A stretch of DNA of 64,000 nt from the NCBI RefSeq assembly GCF_000337555.1, contig NZ_AOIO01000011.1, positions 1-64,000 on the forward strand, given 5' to 3'. This DNA is from Natrialba asiatica DSM 12278. Lineage in GTDB: Archaea > Halobacteriota > Halobacteria > Halobacteriales > Natrialbaceae. Of this stretch, positions 52,858-61,339 are shown piece after piece (position 1 is the stretch's first letter; every line of letters starts with the position of its first letter). The notes under the pieces are model-generated. The model was not told the origin of the DNA. It did no database searches and saw only the letters and a program-made list of their open reading frames with translations. Position numbers and translations under genes: made by a program.

Positions 52858-53811
52858 ATGACACAGCAACTCACTTCGACGCTCGAATCGTCTTTCGACG
52901 ACGTAGTAGTCGGCCGCCGACTCCACGACGTGCCACCCTACCGCGTCTACGAGGGGCGTCTGGACGGCCGTCAAGCGGCGGTGAAAGTTGACGCCCACCC
53001 GCGCGGTCACGCCGCCGACGAGGGACGAGTTCACGAGTTCGTCGCGACGCAGACGGGGGGTTCCGTTCCCGCGGTGCTCGCCGTCGGCTCCGATCACTAC
53101 GCGACCGCCTGGGACGATGCACTCGACCGCTCACCTGCCACGATCGATTCCGAGTGGGCGGCCGCTGCTGGTCGCTGGCTCGGAACCGTGCACGCCGAGA
53201 CGGCGGGCGTGTTCGACGGCTTCGGTCGGCTCCGTAACGACGGTTCCGGGCTCGAACTCGAGGCACACGACGACTGGCTCGAGGCCGTCCGTGCGCGTCT
53301 TTCCTTCCACCGGTCGTTTCTCGAACCGATCGGATACGCGACCGTCGTCGACGCCGTCGATCAGTTCTTCGAAACGCACGACAACGCTTTCGACGGCGCC
53401 GGGGAGCCGGTCCTCTGTCACGGCGATATCCACCCTGAACACCTCGCTCGCACCGGTGACGGACCTGTGGCGATCGATTTCGAACACGCGCTCGTCGCGC
53501 CCGGCGAATACGACTACTGGCGAACGGTAATACCGTACTTCGAACCCCGCGACGACGTCGATGACAGCGTTCGCCGATCGTTCCGGCACGGATACGAATC
53601 CGTCCGCTCGTTGCCGAATGGGTTCGAGTACCGAAAACCGGTCTATCGTGCGTTTCTGATCGTCGCGTTCATCGAATCGCTCCATCTCCAGCAGCACGGC
53701 GACCCGACACTGCGTGCGAGCCGCGGCGATCAGTTTCGGGAACTCGCGTTCGAGACGCTCGAAACGCTCCACGACGAGTTCGACTGCGGACCGCATCTCG
53801 ACGACCGCTGA
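52858..53811 (+). CDS. APH-family phosphotransferase
   Basis: 317 residues with the aminoglycoside/choline-kinase-like fold. Nucleotide-binding lysine region AAVKVDAHPR, the Brenner motif LCHGDIHPEHLARTGDGPVA (catalytic Asp in HGD) and the metal-binding DFEHALVAPGEYDYWR are present. Such proteins phosphorylate small hydroxyl compounds; in archaea the natural substrate is usually unknown, and drug resistance should not be assumed. Confidence 0.88.
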   Translation: MTQQLTSTLESSFDDVVVGRRLHDVPPYRVYEGRLDGRQAAVKVDAHPRGHAADEGRVHEFVATQTGGSVPAVLAVGSDHYATAWDDALDRSPATIDSEWAAAAGRWLGTVHAETAGVFDGFGRLRNDGSGLELEAHDDWLEAVRARLSFHRSFLEPIGYATVVDAVDQFFETHDNAFDGAGEPVLCHGDIHPEHLARTGDGPVAIDFEHALVAPGEYDYWRTVIPYFEPRDDVDDSVRRSFRHGYESVRSLPNGFEYRKPVYRAFLIVAFIESLHLQQHGDPTLRASRGDQFRELAFETLETLHDEFDCGPHLDDR

Positions 53812-53939
53812 CCGAACGCCCTCGAAAATATCTCCGCAGCTATCGACGCCCGTTTCGGGGTCGTCATCTCGTTTTCTCATCCCCTATCTATCGTCGATTC
53901 TCCGCAGCCGATCAGGTCCGCATCCGCATCGGCAACCGA

Positions 53940-55754
53940 TCAGGGTGCGTAGTAATACTCTCCTTCGCGCTTTTGCTCGCGGTCTAACTGCGAGTCCGGC
54001 TTGTTGATCCGCGGCCGCGAGGTCCGCTCGTCCCGCCGGAACGTAACCTCGAGATTCGCGAGGAACTCGTTCATGCCGTTGCGCATCGACTGGGGCTGGC
54101 CGGCGTGACCGTGCTCTGCTGGCTCGCCGTCGAAGACCATCAGTCGGTCCGCCAGCAGGTCGATCATGTAGGTGTCGTGGTCGATGACCATCACGGTCGA
54201 GTCCTGCTGTTCGGCGTAGCGTCGGATCGCACTCGTCGCCTGCACACGTTGTTCGACGTCCAAGTGCGCCGAGGGCTCGTCGAGCAAGTAGAGATCCGCA
54301 GACTCGGACAGGCAGGCTGCGATGGCCACCCGCTGGCGCTCACCGCCCGACAGATCCGAGAGATTCTGCTCCATGATCCGCTCTAACTGGAGCGGCTGGG
54401 CAATTTCCGTGTTCCAGTACGACGAGCCGAATTGATCCGTGATCGACGAGAGGAAGGCATCAACTCGCATCGGCTGATCGATCGTCACGTACTGGGGCTT
54501 GTAGGAGATGTCCAGATCCAGATCGGCGTCGCCGGTATCGGGCTCGAGGTTGCCGGTCAGCAACTTCGCGAACGTCGACTTCCCGATCCCGTTCGGACCG
54601 ACGATACCGAGCACTTCGTTCCGGTGAATCTCGCCACCCTCGACTTCGAGACTGAACTCGCCGTCACCGTAGCTCTTGGTGAGGTCGGGATAGTCGACGA
54701 GCACGTCGCCGTGGGTCGCGGTTCGGGGCGCGTGCTCCTCGAACTCGATCGGATCCTGACGAATTCGCATGTTCTCGTTGTCGAGATAGCCCGCGAGGTA
54801 CTCGTTGATCCCGTTGCGGACTGATTTCGGCGAGGTGATGACACCGTAGGCACCGGGTTCACCGTAGGCGACGTGCAGCGTGTCCGCGAGTAGGTCGAGA
54901 ATCGCGAGGTCGTGCTCGACGACGAGCATCGACTTCCCCGCTTCTTCGGCGAGTTCACGAATCAGTCTGGCCGCGGTGACGCGCTGGCCGATGTCGAGGT
55001 AGGGCGTGATCTCGTCCAGGAAATAGAAGTCCGTATCGCGGGCGAGCGTCGCTGCGAGCGCGACCCGTTGGAGTTCGCCGCCGGAGAGATCCTCGATCGC
55101 CTGGTCCATGACGGGACCGATCGAGAGGCGTTCGACGAGGCTGTCGAGGGCATCTCGTTCGTCCGTCTGCTCCAGAAGTTGGCGGGTGTTGCCGTCGAAC
55201 TGGTTCGGAATCTGGTCGACGTACTGCGGTTTTCGGGCGACGGTGATCTCGCCATCGCGGATGTCTGCGATGTAGTCCTGGAGTTCGGTGCCGCGATACG
55301 CCTCTAAGACGTCGTCCCAGCCCGGCGACTCCTCGTAGCGCCCCAGGTTGGGTTCGAGTTCACCGGCGAGGATACGAACGGCGGTCGTTTTCCCGATGCC
55401 GTTCGGCCCGAGGATACCGGTGACCTGGCCTTCCTGCGGTGCGGGCAGGCCGTACAGCGAGAAGGCGTTCTCGCCGTAGCGGTGGGCGGGTTCGTCCTCC
55501 AGTTCCTGGGGTAGGTTGATGATCTCGATGGCGTCGAAGGGACACTTCTCGACGCAGATACCACAGCTCTCGCCGAGGCAGATCTCCTCGGAGATACGGA
55601 CCTGTTCGGGCTGTCCCTCCGCGGTTTCCTCGCCGCGGAGCGTAATGCACTCTTTGCCCGTTCGATTCGGGGGGCAGTAGTTCTTGCACTCGTAGCTACA
55701 GCGGTCGGGTTGACACCGATCCAAGTCTACGACGGCGATGCTATCGTCGGCCAT
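53940..55754 (-). CDS. Ribosome recycling ATPase ABCE1/RLI
   Basis: 604 residues from ATG 55754. Two N-terminal 4Fe-4S clusters: CQPDRCSYECKNYC and CLGESCGICVEKCPF. Two ABC domains follow: Walker A GPNGIGKTTA and GPNGIGKSTF, signatures DLSGGELQRVALAATLAR and DLSGGERQRVAIAACLSE, Walker B FLDEITPYLD and YLLDEPSAHLD. It splits ribosomes after termination together with aPelota/aRF1. Only two bases separate it from the EMC6-like gene upstream, so both share a transcript. Confidence 0.96.
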   Translation of the reverse strand: MADDSIAVVDLDRCQPDRCSYECKNYCPPNRTGKECITLRGEETAEGQPEQVRISEEICLGESCGICVEKCPFDAIEIINLPQELEDEPAHRYGENAFSLYGLPAPQEGQVTGILGPNGIGKTTAVRILAGELEPNLGRYEESPGWDDVLEAYRGTELQDYIADIRDGEITVARKPQYVDQIPNQFDGNTRQLLEQTDERDALDSLVERLSIGPVMDQAIEDLSGGELQRVALAATLARDTDFYFLDEITPYLDIGQRVTAARLIRELAEEAGKSMLVVEHDLAILDLLADTLHVAYGEPGAYGVITSPKSVRNGINEYLAGYLDNENMRIRQDPIEFEEHAPRTATHGDVLVDYPDLTKSYGDGEFSLEVEGGEIHRNEVLGIVGPNGIGKSTFAKLLTGNLEPDTGDADLDLDISYKPQYVTIDQPMRVDAFLSSITDQFGSSYWNTEIAQPLQLERIMEQNLSDLSGGERQRVAIAACLSESADLYLLDEPSAHLDVEQRVQATSAIRRYAEQQDSTVMVIDHDTYMIDLLADRLMVFDGEPAEHGHAGQPQSMRNGMNEFLANLEVTFRRDERTSRPRINKPDSQLDREQKREGEYYYAP

Positions 55755-55756
55755 GG

Positions 55757-56080
55757 TTATGCCGTCGACTCCGCGGTAAGTAGGATGCCCCACGTCACGA
55801 ACCACATTGCGAAGGTCATGAACGTGATGAACAGGTGGTGTTTCATCCCGAACTCGTCGTCGCCGTAGATGTTCGTGAAGTTGAAGAGAACGAACTGGGC
55901 GACGATCGCACCGAGGACGAGAAACAGCGCTCGCGTATCGCTGGCGGCGGTGTCTACCGGAAGGTCGCCGGTAAGCGCCACGGAGGCGAGTGCGGCGCCG
56001 ACGCCGAGCAGCGCGGCCAGCGCGGTGACGCTGATGGAGCGAATATGCTCCCGTCGGTCGCTAATCGATTCGGTCGACAT
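55757..56080 (-). CDS. EMC6-like membrane protein
   Basis: 107 residues with three hydrophobic helices: ISVTALAALLGVGAALASVA, ALFLVLGAIVAQFVLFNFTN and LFITFMTFAMWFVTWGILLT. Conserved in haloarchaea and resembling the archaeal EMC6-like family, a presumed part of a membrane insertase. It precedes the ABCE1 gene with a two-base gap. Assignment is by recall of the sequence pattern, so moderate. Confidence 0.65.
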   Translation of the reverse strand: MSTESISDRREHIRSISVTALAALLGVGAALASVALTGDLPVDTAASDTRALFLVLGAIVAQFVLFNFTNIYGDDEFGMKHHLFITFMTFAMWFVTWGILLTAESTA

Positions 56081-56167
56081 GGGTGTGACTCTGTCGTCGG
56101 TGGTGAAAAGGGGTTCGGGTTCACCGCCTCATAGAATCGCGTACTCGGAGGCGATCCGTTCGTGCGG

Positions 56168-58801
56168 TTACGAGTCGATTTCGACCGTCTGCTCGCCGAC
56201 GTTGACCGCGTAGCCGCTCGTCGTCGTCCGCTCGTGGGTGACCGAGATTTCGACCTGGACCTCCGAATCGATCTCAATTTCTTCCTTTGCGATCTTCTCG
56301 AAGAGGTCGTAGAGTTCGCCGGGGTCCTCGGCGCTGTAGTACTCGCCGCCGGTTTCTTCGGCCCAATCAGCAAGCTTCTCTTCGGGAATCGAATCGTCTT
56401 CGTCACCGTGGAGTCCGACCGTGTACAACGTCACATTGTCGTATTTCGCTCGATCCACCTGGTCATCCATGAACGAATCACCGTCGCCGCTGTTTTTCCC
56501 GTCACTCAGGAGTATCGCAATCTTCTCTTGACCCTCTTTTCCTCTGTAGTCATAGTCGTCGAGTGCCTTCTCGAGACCAGCACTCATATTCGTCCCGCCG
56601 TAGGCGTTTCCGACGACGTTCTCCTTGGCTGCGTCGAGGTCGCCGTCCAGATGGTGAAGGGTGTTCCCGTCAGTATCGAACTCGTAGACGCCGGCCCGAT
56701 CGCCCTCCGATTCGTTCATCAGATCGATGAAGTTCGTCGTCGCGTTGACCCGTTCTCTGTACGCGTCGTTCCCTATCTGGTTATACATCCCAAGTGCTGT
56801 TTCATCGGTGCACCCTCCCCACCAGGAACATCGTTCCCCGAGAACGCGGATCTCGTTCCAATTATCCGGATTCGCGTAGTCGTGATACTCCAGTTGTTTC
56901 GCTTCGCCGCTGGTCGTGTTTCTGATCTCGACGGTTAAATGCCGCTCTGCGTTTCGGAACGGTTCGTCGAGCGACCCGGGGAGCGGTTCCCAGTCGTCAT
57001 CGCTCACGCGAACGCTCTCTACCGGGGAATACGTGTTCCCAGAGGGGTTGTGTGGCCCCATCGACCCGGAACTGTCGAGGATGAACGTCGCGTCGATCGG
57101 CGGTCTGGATTCGCCGTACTCGAAGAGGAGATCCTCGTCGCCGTCCGAAAACGGCGTGTCCGTCCGCAGCGATCGATCGAAATTGACGTGGACGTTATCC
57201 TCGATACCGACATCGTTTCCGGCGACGACCGCCCCGTCGATGGTCGTCCCCCCGTCGATCTGTACGTTCGCGCCCGGCGCGTAGATGACGCCTTGGAAGT
57301 CGCCGTCGACCGTGACCGTCGAGTCGTTCGTCGCGTAAATCCACAGCGACGATGCCCGGTCGCCGTCGTGGATCTCGACGTTGGAGACATCGACGTTTCC
57401 GTCGACGTAGAAACTCGTTTGATTATCGCCGTAGACGTCGACGCCAGAGAGTTCGAGATCGTCCTCGACACCAACGTGGATGTTGCCGTCGCTCGAATCG
57501 AGCGTACTGATACTGTTGCCGTCGTTTTCGAGACCTTCGTAGATTCCTGCGGTAACGCTTCCACCGGCTGTGGAGTCGCTACGCAGATACTCGTCGAGTA
57601 ACGTGTCTATCTCGTCGTTGATCGAGTCGATGCTTGTATAGGACGACGAGAGTTCAGTGGCAAGCGCCTGTTCGTGCGTATCGAGCCAGTAGGCGTTGTC
57701 CTCTTCGAACGGCCGTCCCTGTGGACCGGGATCCACGGACACGCCATAGCCAATCTGTGAGATCGTCGGATTCCCTTTCGAGCCGAGTTCACCGTTGACG
57801 ACCGGAATCCCGTCGATATTCGCGTGGTTCTGGAGGTCGTAGTTCTCGTAATCCGCGAGGAGCAGATCGTTCGTGACGTTTTGTGTTGACTGATGGTCGT
57901 CGTATGCGGTTACCGTCAGCGGCGAATCGACCGTCTTGTCCGTCCCCGAGACGTACAACCCGCCGTAAACCGTCGGATCGATATCGACGAGATTCGCAAG
58001 CGGCGTCTCGCCGTCGACGCCGGCAACGACCGTAACCGTTTGCTGGTCTTCCTCGTGGCAGATAATATTCGTCGTGACCTGCGTCGCCGGCTTGCAGTCG
58101 TGTCCGGGAACGTTCGCCTCGTCGGTCGCGTTGAACTCGTCCTTCAGGAAGTCGTACCAGCCGTTGTGGTACGCGCTATCCGATACTTCGACCGTGACGT
58201 AGTTCACGTACTCGAGTTCGTCGCCGCGAAGATCGAACTCCTGTGTGGTACCCGATTCGACGGTGTGTTCACCGGAGCCGACGGTTCCCTCGACCGTCAT
58301 CGGTGAGAGGTCGAGTCGGCCGACCTGTTCCCCGTCGGCCATCTCGGTGTAATATCTGATATTCGGATCCGCAACCGCCCGGGCACGATCGTTGTCGATG
58401 CGCCAGACGCCGCCCGCCTGATAGGCGAACTCGTTTCCGGCTTCGTCGGTCGAGACGATCGTTTCGAGATCAATTGTCGTCTCATTACTCGCGTATCCGT
58501 CGGAGATATTGACTGTCAATTCACCGTCCGTAACCAGTTCGCTGTCACCTCCCAGATAGACCGTTTCTTTGGTATCGTTTTGCCACCCGAGCGAGGAGAG
58601 ATCGCTATCGAACTGCTTGAGTTCCTGTTGGGTTTTCTCGGCGTGGGTTTCCGCCGATATGGCATCGAGTGCGCCTGAGCCGACCATCAGCACAAGACCC
58701 GCCCCGATAAACACCATCGCAAAAAGTAAGATCACACCGAGTACCGGTGTGACCCCGCGGTCCCCGTCCCCGTTTGCTGAATGAGCTGCCACACCTTTCA
58801 T
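56168..58801 (-). CDS. Pilin-anchored protein with parallel-repeat and vWA domains
   Basis: 877 residues. The N-terminus GDRGVTPVLGVILLFAMVFI is a type IV pilin-like class III signal: a charged end, then a long helix, with processing likely before GVTP. The middle has alternating strands (VEDDLELSGVDVYGDNQTSF, VDGDFQGVIYAPGANVQIDG, IDGAVVAGNDVGIEDNVHV) like the DUF7305 / bactofilin-type parallel repeat at about residues 450-560. A vWA domain (about 570-840) has MIDAS DSSGSM (D576), GGTNMSAG and LLSDGKNSGDG. C-terminal beta segment follows. A surface adhesin or pilus-tip role is inferred. Many N-glycosylation sequons. Confidence 0.85.
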   Translation of the reverse strand: MKGVAAHSANGDGDRGVTPVLGVILLFAMVFIGAGLVLMVGSGALDAISAETHAEKTQQELKQFDSDLSSLGWQNDTKETVYLGGDSELVTDGELTVNISDGYASNETTIDLETIVSTDEAGNEFAYQAGGVWRIDNDRARAVADPNIRYYTEMADGEQVGRLDLSPMTVEGTVGSGEHTVESGTTQEFDLRGDELEYVNYVTVEVSDSAYHNGWYDFLKDEFNATDEANVPGHDCKPATQVTTNIICHEEDQQTVTVVAGVDGETPLANLVDIDPTVYGGLYVSGTDKTVDSPLTVTAYDDHQSTQNVTNDLLLADYENYDLQNHANIDGIPVVNGELGSKGNPTISQIGYGVSVDPGPQGRPFEEDNAYWLDTHEQALATELSSSYTSIDSINDEIDTLLDEYLRSDSTAGGSVTAGIYEGLENDGNSISTLDSSDGNIHVGVEDDLELSGVDVYGDNQTSFYVDGNVDVSNVEIHDGDRASSLWIYATNDSTVTVDGDFQGVIYAPGANVQIDGGTTIDGAVVAGNDVGIEDNVHVNFDRSLRTDTPFSDGDEDLLFEYGESRPPIDATFILDSSGSMGPHNPSGNTYSPVESVRVSDDDWEPLPGSLDEPFRNAERHLTVEIRNTTSGEAKQLEYHDYANPDNWNEIRVLGERCSWWGGCTDETALGMYNQIGNDAYRERVNATTNFIDLMNESEGDRAGVYEFDTDGNTLHHLDGDLDAAKENVVGNAYGGTNMSAGLEKALDDYDYRGKEGQEKIAILLSDGKNSGDGDSFMDDQVDRAKYDNVTLYTVGLHGDEDDSIPEEKLADWAEETGGEYYSAEDPGELYDLFEKIAKEEIEIDSEVQVEISVTHERTTTSGYAVNVGEQTVEIDS

Positions 58802-59190
58802 TGACCGACTCTATTTATTACTTATACTTAAAATGTAGTGTATATGCGTGGGGAATAGTTAAGAAGCGACCGTACTACAACCGACCGATGACGCGGTTTT
58901 CGGTCCCGAAACGAAGAGCCGTTGACTGGGGACCGACCGCTGCTGGAGTAGTTACTGACGTCAGTGCACACCCGATGGCACAGCTGTCGTACGATCGGTG
59001 CGTGACCAGTTTCAGTTGTTACCAGAGAGTTCGAATTTGGCACCGTTGCTGACCAGCCGGTCAAATAATGATACTGGAGGGTAGAGCAGTTTTCGGGACA
59101 TTTTGAACCGTCTATTATAGTGTATTTTAGAAGAGAAGCCACTCGGGAGAGGCTCAACTTTTATACTGCTGGGAGCTTTCGATTCGTAAT
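58802..59190. other. Divergent promoter interval
   Basis: 389 bases between the vWA pilin gene (minus) and the HTH gene (plus). CTTATACTTA at 58821-58830 lies about 25 bases from the pilin start on the minus strand, and TTTTATAC at 59159-59166 lies 27 bases before the HTH start. No other gene, repeat or RNA was recognised. Confidence 0.5.
59159..59166 (+). promoter_or_regulatory. TATA box of the winged-HTH gene
   Basis: TTTTATAC is centred about 28 bases before the ATG at 59191, giving a leaderless transcript. Confidence 0.55.
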
Positions 59191-59484
59191 ATGGTAGATA
59201 CCGATCTGGAGGAAATCGAAGACTTGCCTCCGAGCGCCAAACTCGTTTTCAAGGTTCTCGAGTACGACGGGCCGCTCACCCAGAAGCAGATCGTCGAGGA
59301 ATCGATGCTCTCGGCTCGAACGGTCAGATATGCGCTGGAGCGACTCGAGGAGATCGGAACCGTCGATGAAGACATCTATTTCGCAGATGCTCGTCAAAGC
59401 CTCTACCGGCTGACAGAGCCCGTTGCTGCCGACGGCAATGGCGTCGATGAATCGCCGAAGAAAGACGCCTGCTGTGCGGAATAA
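59191..59484 (+). CDS. Winged-HTH DNA-binding protein
   Basis: 97 residues. The core DLPPSAKLVFKVLEYDGPLT, QKQIVEESMLSARTVRYALE, LEEIGTVDEDIYFADARQSL is a winged helix I recognise from a strongly conserved haloarchaeal protein. The C-terminus ends with DACCAE, where a Cys pair could bind metal or sense redox state. It is divergent from the vWA pilin gene, but no link is shown. No ligand domain. Confidence 0.82.
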   Translation: MVDTDLEEIEDLPPSAKLVFKVLEYDGPLTQKQIVEESMLSARTVRYALERLEEIGTVDEDIYFADARQSLYRLTEPVAADGNGVDESPKKDACCAE

Positions 59485-59708
59485 CGCGCGATATCCACGG
59501 GTTGAGACGGCCGGGATTATCGGGAGCGGACGAACGTAGACGAGTTTCGTCGGGACGAAACGCGAAGGCGTCTCGAACCACGTGCCCGAAGGCGGGTACT
59601 GCACTACGTCCTGTTTTCGCGAGTTCATCGCTAGCTACTCGATTGCCCGTTCAGTTGCCGGAGCGGTGAGAACGGCAGGATTATTTCGACTGAGTGATGA
59701 CTCGCGCT

Positions 59709-60122
59709 ATGGACAAGGAAACCCTACCGCGCTGGGGGTGGTTGCTGGTCGGACTGTTCGTGGCGGCGATGACCGCAAATCTGTTCAACCTTCTTGTGCT
59801 CGGTCAGGCCGGATTTCCCGACGAGTATCAGGTTATCACCGTCATCACGGCGATGGCGCCGGTGTTGATCTACGTCGGTGTCTGGTACGACGAGGAGCGC
59901 CAGCAGTACTGGGAGCAGTCACAGGCACATATTGTCGGTGATGTCGTCTTTCTCTTTTCCGGTGCGGCGATCGGGTCGGCGATTGCGATCGTTGCCGTCG
60001 CCGATTTCGGTCTCCGGCAGTTTCTGCAGGATATCCTGGCGATGGTTACTGGGTTCATGCTCGCGTGGGGACTGTTCTGGTGGCGGAACCCAACCCTGTA
60101 TCGGTCCGAAACGGATCAGTGA
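59709..60122 (+). CDS. Four-helix membrane protein
   Basis: 137 residues from ATG 59709 (ATGs at 59694 and 59697 also exist). Helices: GWLLVGLFVAAMTANLFNLL, VITVITAMAPVLIYVGVWYD, VFLFSGAAIGSAIAIVAVAD, ILAMVTGFMLAWGLFWWRNP. Between helices two and three is a charged loop (DEERQQYWEQSQAHIVGDVV). No family known to me. It converges with nadE, with about 77 bases between them. Confidence 0.7.
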   Translation: MDKETLPRWGWLLVGLFVAAMTANLFNLLVLGQAGFPDEYQVITVITAMAPVLIYVGVWYDEERQQYWEQSQAHIVGDVVFLFSGAAIGSAIAIVAVADFGLRQFLQDILAMVTGFMLAWGLFWWRNPTLYRSETDQ

Positions 60123-60199
60123 GCAGCCGGCGATCGGCGAATACCGTCGAGTTCATGTGACGGGTTGCCGACTCGATTCGGAGCGGCTGCACACCGGTG

Positions 60200-61090
60200 T
60201 TACAGCGGGGTTCGGAGTCGGTCGAGTTCCGGCGTCGGTGGCAGGGTTCGTTTGTGCTCGGTTTCCGCGGAGAGCCACGCGATCGCTCGCGCCGTTTCTT
60301 GGTCGAGATCGAGTTCGGCTGCGGCGTCGGTGACCGAGCGGTCGTCGTCGACGAGTCGTCGCAGCAGTGGATCGATCGTTTCGTAGGGGGCGCCGAGTTC
60401 ACCGGCGTCGGTCTGGTCGGCCCAGAAGCCAGCGGTCGGGGGCTTGCTGATGATCCGTCGCGGGATTCCGATTCGTTCTGCGAGTGCGCGGACTTCGGTT
60501 TTGTAGAGGTCGCCGATCGGGTAAGCGTCGGCTGCGCCGTCGCCGTATTTGGTGAAGTAACCGAGGAGGAGCTCCGAGCGATTCGCGGTCCCGAGCACGA
60601 GCCGGCGTTCGCGGTTCGCCGCGTAGTAGGCACAGCACATCCGGAGGCGTGCGATCACGTTCCCGAGTTCACAATTTCGCTCGTGTGGGCGGTCACCGTC
60701 GTCGATCCGGGATTCGAGTTCGCTCGTGACGGTTTCTTTGAACGCGTCGAGAAGTGGCCGGAGCTGAATCTCGGTGAACTCCATGCCGAGCCCGTCAGCG
60801 ATGGTCCGGGCGTCGCGGGCGCCTGCACGTTCGGCTTTGTGACAGGGGAGGGCGAGCCCGAGGACGTTGTCAGCACCCAGCGCCTCGACGGCCAGGGCCG
60901 CCGTGACGGTCGAGTCGATGCCGCCGCTCATGGCGACGACGACGCCGTCGGCGCTTGCATCGGCGACGAGCGTCTGAATCGACCGAACGATCCGCGACCG
61001 AACCGTTTCGAGCCGGCTCCGATCAATAATGAACGGTTCGGAGGGCGTTTTCGCTCCTTTAGGGGCGTTTGTGCTACTTTCAGCGCACAT
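60200..61090 (-). CDS. nadE: NAD+ synthetase NadE (ammonia-dependent)
   Basis: 296 residues without a glutaminase domain. The PP-loop SGGIDSTVTAALAVEALG, GLALPCHKAERAGARDARTI, ANRSELLLGYFTKYGDGAAD and the C-terminal KRTLPPTPELDRLR are NadE hallmarks. It amidates deamido-NAD to NAD+ using ATP and ammonia. An extra N-terminal 20-residue polar tail is present. The start is supported by the AT-rich promoter region after it (61120-61145, minus strand). Confidence 0.95.
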   Translation of the reverse strand: MCAESSTNAPKGAKTPSEPFIIDRSRLETVRSRIVRSIQTLVADASADGVVVAMSGGIDSTVTAALAVEALGADNVLGLALPCHKAERAGARDARTIADGLGMEFTEIQLRPLLDAFKETVTSELESRIDDGDRPHERNCELGNVIARLRMCCAYYAANRERRLVLGTANRSELLLGYFTKYGDGAADAYPIGDLYKTEVRALAERIGIPRRIISKPPTAGFWADQTDAGELGAPYETIDPLLRRLVDDDRSVTDAAAELDLDQETARAIAWLSAETEHKRTLPPTPELDRLRTPL

Positions 61091-61339
61091 AGTGCATCAA
61101 CACCATTGTTCTGATAGTATATTCAAACATTTGTCTCATATATATGGCTGCCCCTTAAACAGCTAGTAGTCCTTGCCTGTGTGTCAGTTACTCGCCGGCG
61201 ACTCTCTCCATCTGGCATCGTCGGACCGTCGTCACGGTTTCGAAACCCGGGCTACGCTGCAGACAGGGGACTCGTCACTCTCCGCGTTATCATAGCAAAA
61301 AGAACACAATTATGATCAATCACTATACACTGTGATTAA

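Noticed and set aside
52858-53811. Antibiotic-resistance aminoglycoside kinase
   Set aside because: Only the broad APH fold is supported; such proteins in archaea act on unknown natural substrates.
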